Shown here piece by piece: positions 57,432 to 64,000 of a stretch of DNA of 64,000 nt (positions within the stretch are counted from its first letter, which is position 1; each line of letters opens with the position of its first letter). The notes beneath the pieces were generated by a model that saw only the letters and a program-made list of their open reading frames with translations, made no database searches and was not told where the DNA came from. The position numbers and the translations under genes are program-made. Origin of the DNA: Alphaproteobacteria bacterium (lineage in GTDB: Bacteria > Pseudomonadota > Alphaproteobacteria > Reyranellales > Reyranellaceae); the NCBI GenBank assembly GCA_016869975.1, contig VGCZ01000010.1, positions 61,868 to 125,867 of the forward strand. Direction: 5' to 3'.

Positions 57432-57676
57432 CTCGCACCCGGTTGACCGCTTCGCACGAAGGGGATCACGATTTCGAACAAGCGTTAGGTACTGAATCGT
57501 GTCGCGTTCGGCAAGACCGGGAGGGGACGCCCGGATAGACACCTATGTCGCACGTCAGGCGAAGGCCATGAACGGCCGCGTCGTGCGTCTGACGAAGAAG
57601 GCGGCGCATTCGGGGTTCCCGCGCTCGCGCCAGCGCCACGGCAAGCACGTCTACCGCATCGACCACGCGGGGCGGC

Positions 57677-57820
57677 CATCTGGCCATGGGCGCGCTCACT
57701 TGGGCCGCGGAGTGGTTCGACCCCGGAGGCGAGAGGAGCGCCGACGACGTGACCGACGAGTTGATGCGCGCGCTGAGCGGCGGGATCGTGCGCGGTTCAG
57801 GCGATCAGGAACACCTTTGA
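57677..57820 (+). pseudogene. TetR regulator remnant (C-terminal piece only)
   Basis: The stretch HLAMGALTWAAEWF DPGG with SADDVTDELMRAL reads as the end of a TetR-family ligand domain and stops at TGA 57818-57820. No matching helix-turn-helix precedes it; upstream frames are closed or read as random sequence, and the frame closest to the piece changes register near 57670. It is therefore a decayed fragment. The 365 bases between the ferredoxin start and the dioxygenase end hold nothing else recognisable. The last 24 bases overlap the convergent dioxygenase gene. Confidence 0.45.
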
Positions 57821-58825
57821 CGAATTGAAGATCCAGGTGTCGACGAAGCCGGTCTCCCTGGGCGCGCGCTTGAGTTCGCTCAGCGCGCCGGCCAGGCACA
57901 CCCAGTTCAGGATCTCCTGCTGGCCGCTATCCTCGACCTCGGTGCTGGAGTAGCCGCGCCAGGCCGGCCAGTCGGCGTTGCGCAACGCCTCGTACATGCG
58001 GCGATCGGCCGACGTATCGGGATAGAGATAGTGATGCTTCGCCGTCAGGAAGGCGTGCGACCAGCCCGACGAGGCCAGCAGCGCGACGCGGTAGGGCGAG
58101 TCGACGAGGATGCGCGCCGTGGCGGCGCCGAGATCGAACAGGCGCTTCGGCGTCGGCGCCGGCGGATCGAGGTCCTCGTCGGCGATGACGCGGTCGAAGA
58201 CCGGCAGGCCGCCGCGTTGCGCCAGCACGCGCCGGCCATAGCAATTGATGGCGAAGGGCACGATGGGATAGCCGAAGCCCGTGCGCGCGTAGTCGAGGTA
58301 CATCACGGCGTTGCTGAAGGCGTGGCCCAGCGGGTGGTGCAGCGGCTTGTAGGCGTAGGCGGTGTCGAAGCCGTCCTCGATCAGCCGGCTGGCCAGCATC
58401 TTGCCCGCCGCGCGATGGCCAGGCAGATCGTAGACCTTGTCCGACTCGCCCCAGACATTGCCTGGCGGCACCGCGAACTTGAAGCGGCCATAGGCGCTGA
58501 CGCAGTAGGGCGGGACGATGTCCTCCTTGAAATTCTCGTACTGATCGTCGCCCCAGATCAGCACGAAATCCGGATTGAAGGCGTCGAGCGCGGCGCGCGT
58601 GCGCGCCAGCTGCGCGACGAGATCGGCGCGGTGGCGCGCGGCGGCGGAGGCGCCCTCGTCGTTGCCCCATTCGTCGCGCATCGGCGCCGGCCAGCCCCGC
58701 GGCGTGCGCAGCGCCTCCGGCAGCTCGGGATTCTGCAGCATGCGCTTGAGGATCCAGGCCATGCGGTCGTCCGGACCCCATAGCGGGGGATAGTGCGAGA
58801 TGCCCAAAGCGAGGATGTCGGCCAT
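57797..58825 (-). CDS. LigB-type extradiol ring-cleavage dioxygenase superfamily protein
   Basis: A 342-residue protein of the class III extradiol dioxygenase (LigB-like) superfamily. N-terminal metal-type His is in LGISHYPPLWG, followed by DFVLIWGDDQYENF with an acidic pair, a Pro/His-rich middle (YKPLHHPLGHAF) and a C-terminal SSGWSHAF. The ring substrate is not known. It is divergent from the acyl-CoA dehydrogenase gene, which with the neighbouring hydratase and CoA-transferase suggests an aromatic or acyl-CoA degradation role. Confidence 0.82.
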   Translation of the reverse strand: MADILALGISHYPPLWGPDDRMAWILKRMLQNPELPEALRTPRGWPAPMRDEWGNDEGASAAARHRADLVAQLARTRAALDAFNPDFVLIWGDDQYENFKEDIVPPYCVSAYGRFKFAVPPGNVWGESDKVYDLPGHRAAGKMLASRLIEDGFDTAYAYKPLHHPLGHAFSNAVMYLDYARTGFGYPIVPFAINCYGRRVLAQRGGLPVFDRVIADEDLDPPAPTPKRLFDLGAATARILVDSPYRVALLASSGWSHAFLTAKHHYLYPDTSADRRMYEALRNADWPAWRGYSSTEVEDSGQQEILNWVCLAGALSELKRAPRETGFVDTWIFNSSKVFLIA

Positions 58826-58988
58826 GGCGATGTCCTGACGGCTGGGGGGAATCCACTACCACACTGGGCGCCGGTTTCGCAGCACGAGGCTGCTCGCGCG
58901 AAGCGCCAACTGCGCGATTGACCCGGCTCGTTCGGTCTGTCGGGATTGGGCGGCGAGAAAGCCAGTCGCACCAACCGAGGAAACCCCG

Positions 58989-60260
58989 ATGAGCCAGCGC
59001 GCCGCGGTCACCCCAATCCGCCCCGATCTCGAGGCCGAACTCAACAACCTCGCCATGTCGAAGGCGGCCCAGCCGCTGTTCGACGCGGTCAAGAAGCACA
59101 TCGCCGACAACGTCGAGCCGATCAGCGAGAAGTTCTTCAAGCTCGGCGAGGGGCGCAAGGATCCGTGGTCCTGGGCGCCGGGTCAGCTCGAGCTGCTCGA
59201 GACAGCCAAGAACAAGGCCAAGGCGTCCGGCCTGTGGAACTTCTTCCTGCCCGGCTCGGAGATCGGCCGCGGGCTCACCAACCTGGACTACGCCTACATC
59301 GCCGCCGAGCTCGGCAAGCAGCCGCTGGCGTCGGAAACCCTGAACTGCTCGGCGCCCGACACCGGCAACATGGAAGTGCTGGAGCGCGTCGGCACGCCGG
59401 AACAGAAGGAGAAGTGGCTCAAGCCGCTGCTCAACGGCGAGATCCGTTCGGCCTACGCCATGACCGAGCCGAACGTCGCCTCGTCCGACGCCAAGAACGT
59501 CAGCACCCGCGCCGTGCTGGTGGGCAACGAATGGGTGATCAACGGCGAGAAGTACTACATCTCGGGCGCCGGCGATCCGCGCTGCAAGATCATGATCACC
59601 ATGGTCAAGACCAGCCCCGAGGCCTCGCCGCAGTTCCAGCAGTCGCAGATCCTGGTGCCGATCGACACACCAGGCGTGCAGATCCTCGGGCCGATGCATG
59701 TCTTCGGCCACGACCACGCGCCGCGCGGCCACATGCATATCAAGTTCGACAATGTGCGCGTGCCGCAGGAGAACATCCTGCTGGGCGAGGGCCGCGGCTT
59801 CGAGATCTCGCAGCTGCGCCTCGGACCGGGCCGTATCCACCATTGCATGCGTTCGATCGGTCAGGCGGAGAAGGCGCTCGACCTGATGATCAAGCGCGGC
59901 TCGACCCGCACCGCCTTCGGCAAGCAGCTCATCCAGCTCGGCAAGAACCTCGAGACCGTGTCGCGCGCCCGCATCGAGATCGAGGCGATGCGGCTGATGG
60001 TGCTGAAGGCGGCCAAGGCGATGGACGTGCTGGGCAACCGCGAGGCGCGCGTGTGGGTCAGCATGGTCAAGGCCATGGTGCCGGAGAAGGTCTGCCAGAT
60101 CATCGACCAGGCGATCCAGATCCACGGCGCCACCGGCATCTCGCAATGGACGCCGCTCGCCGAGATGTACATCCATCAGCGGCATCTCCGCTTCGCCGAC
60201 GGCCCGGACGAGGTGCATCACATGGTGGTGGGTCGCGCCGAGGTCAGCCGGCCGCGCTAG
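58989..60260 (+). CDS. Acyl-CoA dehydrogenase
   Basis: A 423-residue flavoenzyme of the ACAD superfamily. Family parts are AYAMTEPNVASSDAKN, GEKYYISGAGDPRCKI, GPGRIHHCMRSIGQAEKALD, then STRTAFGKQLIQLG and QIHGATGISQWTPLAEMY. It resembles the ACAD11-like branch that works with APH-like kinases on 4-hydroxyacids. It is followed after 26 bases by an enoyl-CoA hydratase gene. Confidence 0.92.
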   Translation: MSQRAAVTPIRPDLEAELNNLAMSKAAQPLFDAVKKHIADNVEPISEKFFKLGEGRKDPWSWAPGQLELLETAKNKAKASGLWNFFLPGSEIGRGLTNLDYAYIAAELGKQPLASETLNCSAPDTGNMEVLERVGTPEQKEKWLKPLLNGEIRSAYAMTEPNVASSDAKNVSTRAVLVGNEWVINGEKYYISGAGDPRCKIMITMVKTSPEASPQFQQSQILVPIDTPGVQILGPMHVFGHDHAPRGHMHIKFDNVRVPQENILLGEGRGFEISQLRLGPGRIHHCMRSIGQAEKALDLMIKRGSTRTAFGKQLIQLGKNLETVSRARIEIEAMRLMVLKAAKAMDVLGNREARVWVSMVKAMVPEKVCQIIDQAIQIHGATGISQWTPLAEMYIHQRHLRFADGPDEVHHMVVGRAEVSRPR

Positions 60261-60286
60261 CCGCCGACGGTGTCGAGGAGGTTCGC

Positions 60287-61182
<896 letters not shown>

Positions 61183-61204
<22 letters not shown>

Positions 61205-63360
61205 GCATATCCCAGCGCGCCACTCGCGCGCAGCTCGGCGATGCGTTCGGACGAGAGCCCGAGGACGCGGGTCAGCACATCATCGGTGTGGGCGCCCATG
61301 GCCGGCGCCGGGCCGATCGTCCGACCGAAGCTCGCGCGCCATGGCAGGCCCGGCAGCACGCCGGTGTCGTGGCGGTCCCAGAACGCGCGCGCGGCCAGGT
61401 GCGGGCTCTTCAGCAGGTCCTCCGAGCGCGCGAGCGCGGCGGCGGGGATGCCGGCATCGAGAAGCGTTCGGGCGGTGGCCGCCGCCGAGCGTGGCGCGGC
61501 CCACGCCATCATGGCCGCATCGATGGCGCCAAGCTCGGCCATGCGCGCATCGAGGTCGAACGCAGCCATGCCCGACAACCCCGGCACGATCCCGCACAGC
61601 GCCCGCCACTCCGCCTGCGTGCGCACCACGACGCTGATCCAGTCGTCGTCGCCGGCGCAGCGCCACGCGCCGTGCGGCGCATACTGTGTCGACGCGTTGC
61701 CCGTCGGTTTCACCGGCTCGCCCAGCTGGGTCGCGAGCAGCGGCTCGGCCATGGTCCACAGCATCGCCTCGATCATCGAGAAATCGACACGCGCGACGCC
61801 GCCGGCGTGGCGGCGATGCCACAGCGCGGCGGCGGCGATGAGGCCCAGCATCAGGGCGCACATCGGATCGAGCCAGGCGAAGCCGATGCGCGGCGCGACG
61901 CCGGGGTGACGGTTCAGTCCGGCGAACCCGGCGTAGCTCTGCAGCAAGGTGCCGTAGGCGACCGCGTGGCTGTCCGGTCCGGTGCGCCCCATGCCCGAGG
62001 CGGAGATGTAGATGAGATCGGGATTGGCCGCCTTCAGCGTCTCGGCGCCGAGGCCCAGCCGATCCATGACGCCCGATGCGTAGTTCTCGATCAGAATGTC
62101 GCTGCGCGCCGCCAGCGCGCGTGCGATCTCGACACCTTCGGGTGTCTTCAGATCCAGCACGATGGCCTTCTTCGCCTGCCCCAGCGCCGTGTGCAACTCC
62201 GAGCCGCGCCCGGGATCGCCGGCGCCGGGCGCCTCGACCTTGATGACCTCCGCGCCCATCGCCGCGAGATAGCGCGTCGTCGTCGGCCCCGCGATCACCC
62301 AGCTGAAGTCGAGCACGCGCACGCCCGACAGCGGCATCGGACCTTCGGGCGTGTGCGGCTGCCGGCTCGCCGGCGTCACGCCGAGGCCGAATGGCGTACC
62401 CGGCGTCAGGACCGTCGTCCCGGCGAAAGCGCGACTCTGCCAGTACCGGCGATGGCGCATCTGCGGCGTGTCGAGATGCTCGGCGAGGTCGCGCAGCGGC
62501 AGGCTCGGGACATGGGCGCGTTGCGCGGTGTCGGCGATCCATTGCTTGGCGTGCTGTTCGCTCCATTGCGACATCAGCGCATGCAGCGCGTCCCAGTTGC
62601 GGACGCGGTCCGGCTTGGTGGCGAAGCGCGGATCGGCGCCCCATTCGGGCGAGCCCATCGCTTTCAGCCACGACGCCCACTGCTTCTCTTCCCGCGGCGA
62701 TATCGCGACATGGCCGTCGCGCGCGGGCAGGATCGTCACCGTGGCACCATTGCCGTCGCTCGTGCGCTTGCGCTCCCAGCTCCGACCGCCCATGCCGACG
62801 CGCGCCAGCTCGGTCATGGCGAGCGTCGCCAGCGCTTCCTGGATCGACACGTCGATGCATGCGCCGGGTCGACCGCCCAGGGCCGCATGCATGCCGGCGC
62901 AGGCCGCGGCCAACCCCGCGATGAACGCGGATTGCTCGCCCACCGGACGGATGGGCGCCTCCGACAGATCGTCGATCTGCCCGGTCAGCAGGCGCGCGAT
63001 GCCGCTGGCGAAGAACAGCGTCAGATCGCCGGCCGGATCGTTCGCCTGCGGCCCCGTCTCGCCATAGGGCGAGATCGTGACGACCGTCGCCGATGGGTTC
63101 AGACGCCTGAGCCCGGCCAGGTCGTGAGGGCCTGTCGACCAATCTCGCGGCTGTCCCTCGCGCACGATCAGGTGGGCGTTCGACAGGTCCTCGTGCTTGG
63201 CGGCGGCTTTGCCGTGATTGAGATGCGCCAATAGCGCAGTGCTGCTGTGCGCTTCGATGCAGGTCACGCGCGCGCCGATGTCGGCGAGCATGCGGCCACA
63301 GACGGCGGCGGCCAAACCGCTGCCGATTTGGATCATGTTGAAATCAGTCAGTAGCGTCAT
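61183..63360 (-). CDS. Tandem CaiB/BaiF-type CoA-transferase, two domains in one chain
   Basis: A 725-residue protein, about twice the usual 380-400. The N-terminal half has GSGLAAAVCGRMLADIGARV and ACIDVSIQEALATLAM; the C-terminal half starts at about residue 345 with SGVRVLDFSWVIAGPTTTRY, then EVIKVEAPGAGDPGR and ARVDFSMIEAMLWTM. Each half has the family III CoA-transferase pattern, but the catalytic-type acidic position reads Glu in both. Such double proteins are known and act as internal dimers. The start at 63360 is preferred. It probably passes CoA to a carboxylate for the neighbouring dehydrogenase and hydratase. Confidence 0.88.
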
Positions 63361-63500
63361 GCCGTCTTCGCTCCCCCGCGCCGCGCACATCTGAAGACGG
63401 CTTCCTCAAGGGTACGCCCGTGTCTTGCTGTTTCCAGGCGAGAGCATAGCGCGTCGACCGAGAGCGCGCCCGCTCGTGCCTTGGACGGGAGGGAACGACG

Positions 63501-64000
63501 ATGACTCGTCCGCTGACCATGATCGCGACCGCTATCGCGTTTGCCGCCGCCTCGCTGGTCGCTGGAACCGCATCGGCCCAGAAGTCCGGCGGCACGCTCC
63601 GTATCACGCATATGGACAACCCGCCCAGCGCCTCGATCCATGAGGAGGCGACAATCTCCACCGTCATGCCCTTCATGTCGGTGTTCAACAACCTGGTGAT
63701 GTTCGACCCCAAGACCAAGCAGAACACGCCCGACGTCATCATTCCCGATCTGGCGACGTCGTGGGCCTGGAGCGCCGATGGCAAGGCCCTGACCTTCAAG
63801 CTGCGCACGGGTGTGAAGTGGCACGACGGCAAGCCCTTCACCAGCGCCGACGTGAAGTGCACCTGGGACGGCCTGATCGGCAAGAACGAGGCACGGCTGC
63901 GCAAGAACCCGCGCAAGGCGTGGTACTTCAATCTCAAGGACATCACGGTCAACGGCGACGAGGAGGTGACGTTCCACCTTGAGCGGCCGCAGCCCTCGCT
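63501..64000 (+). CDS. Peptide-type ABC transporter substrate-binding protein, N-terminal part (cut by window end)
   Basis: About 166 codons are present, the frame being open to the end of the window. An Ala-rich signal peptide (MIATAIAFAAASLVAGTASAQ) is followed by SGGTLRITHMDNP and VFNNLVMFDP and the family pattern TSWAWSADGKALTFKLRTGVKWHDG. This is SBP family 5, related in fold to the protein at 51296-52921 but not closely similar in sequence. GGGAG precedes the ATG. Its permeases should lie beyond the window. Confidence 0.85.
   Translation, partial: MTRPLTMIATAIAFAAASLVAGTASAQKSGGTLRITHMDNPPSASIHEEATISTVMPFMSVFNNLVMFDPKTKQNTPDVIIPDLATSWAWSADGKALTFKLRTGVKWHDGKPFTSADVKCTWDGLIGKNEARLRKNPRKAWYFNLKDITVNGDEEVTFHLERPQPS

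Noticed and set aside
57499..57828. A 109-residue plus-strand protein across the TetR remnant
   Set aside because: It is Arg-rich, without similarity to any family, and runs out of frame with the better-supported TetR piece.

Overview
The window is a GC-rich, densely coded bacterial chromosome segment, most likely from an alphaproteobacterium and plausibly Rhodospirillales-like. The grounds are the ribF, ileS, lspA, DUF3035 lipoprotein, M16 peptidase pair order on one strand, a TRAP transporter, several CoA-linked catabolic genes and the general style of the proteins. No rRNA, tRNA, CRISPR array, prophage or insertion sequence was seen. A pmbA gene is cut by the left edge and a peptide-type ABC substrate-binding protein is cut by the right edge.

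Layout. 0-10 kb: pmbA end, DUF2076 protein, PhyH-type dioxygenase, MltB-like transglycosylase, RraA-like protein divergent from a three-gene TRAP transporter, xseA, and a Phd/VapC-type toxin-antitoxin pair. 10-19 kb: purD, an MBL hydrolase, a TetR-VOC pair, a tartrate/isopropylmalate-type dehydrogenase, the queuosine operon yhhQ-queA-tgt and a nucleotidyltransferase. 19-26 kb: mutL, pgi, an unusual cytoplasmic serine protease fused to endonuclease I, and nicotinamidase. 26-32 kb: a degenerate alpha/beta hydrolase with a hotdog dehydratase, then an RNA-modification island (tadA, queF, rsmD, an RluB-type synthase, and queG nearby). 32-43 kb: the M16 pair, DUF3035 lipoprotein, lspA, ileS, a lipoprotein with acidic calcium-binding-like repeats, an EEP phosphohydrolase, ribF and a MaoC protein. 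43-51 kb: amidase, APH-like kinase with a DUF6285 protein, a divergent MFS/ArsR pair with two matching palindromes, two PaaI-type thioesterases, and a compact DUF488, sulfurtransferase and GrdB/PrdB-like gene set. 51-57 kb: a peptide-type ABC importer in two convergent halves. 57-64 kb: ferredoxin, a TetR remnant, a LigB-type dioxygenase, acyl-CoA dehydrogenase, enoyl-CoA hydratase, a double CaiB-type CoA-transferase and the start of another importer.

The most striking locus is at 50.2-51.1 kb. A GrdB/PrdB-like gene is interrupted by an in-frame TGA at 50725-50727. Homologous sequence continues in the same frame on the other side, the TGA sits in a U-x-x-C motif, and a SECIS-like stem-loop follows at once. 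It is best read as a selenoprotein of about 287 residues. It lies 4 bases after a rhodanese-type sulfurtransferase gene. Second in interest is the trypsin-like protease and endonuclease I fusion (23.1-25.2 kb), which has no signal peptide and looks like an intracellular effector.

Working together: five genes of the late queuosine pathway and salvage (yhhQ, queA, tgt, queF, queG) sit in three places within 17 kb, next to other RNA-modification genes. The rest is a mix of housekeeping genes and substrate uptake and CoA-dependent degradation genes typical of a metabolically versatile soil or water bacterium.
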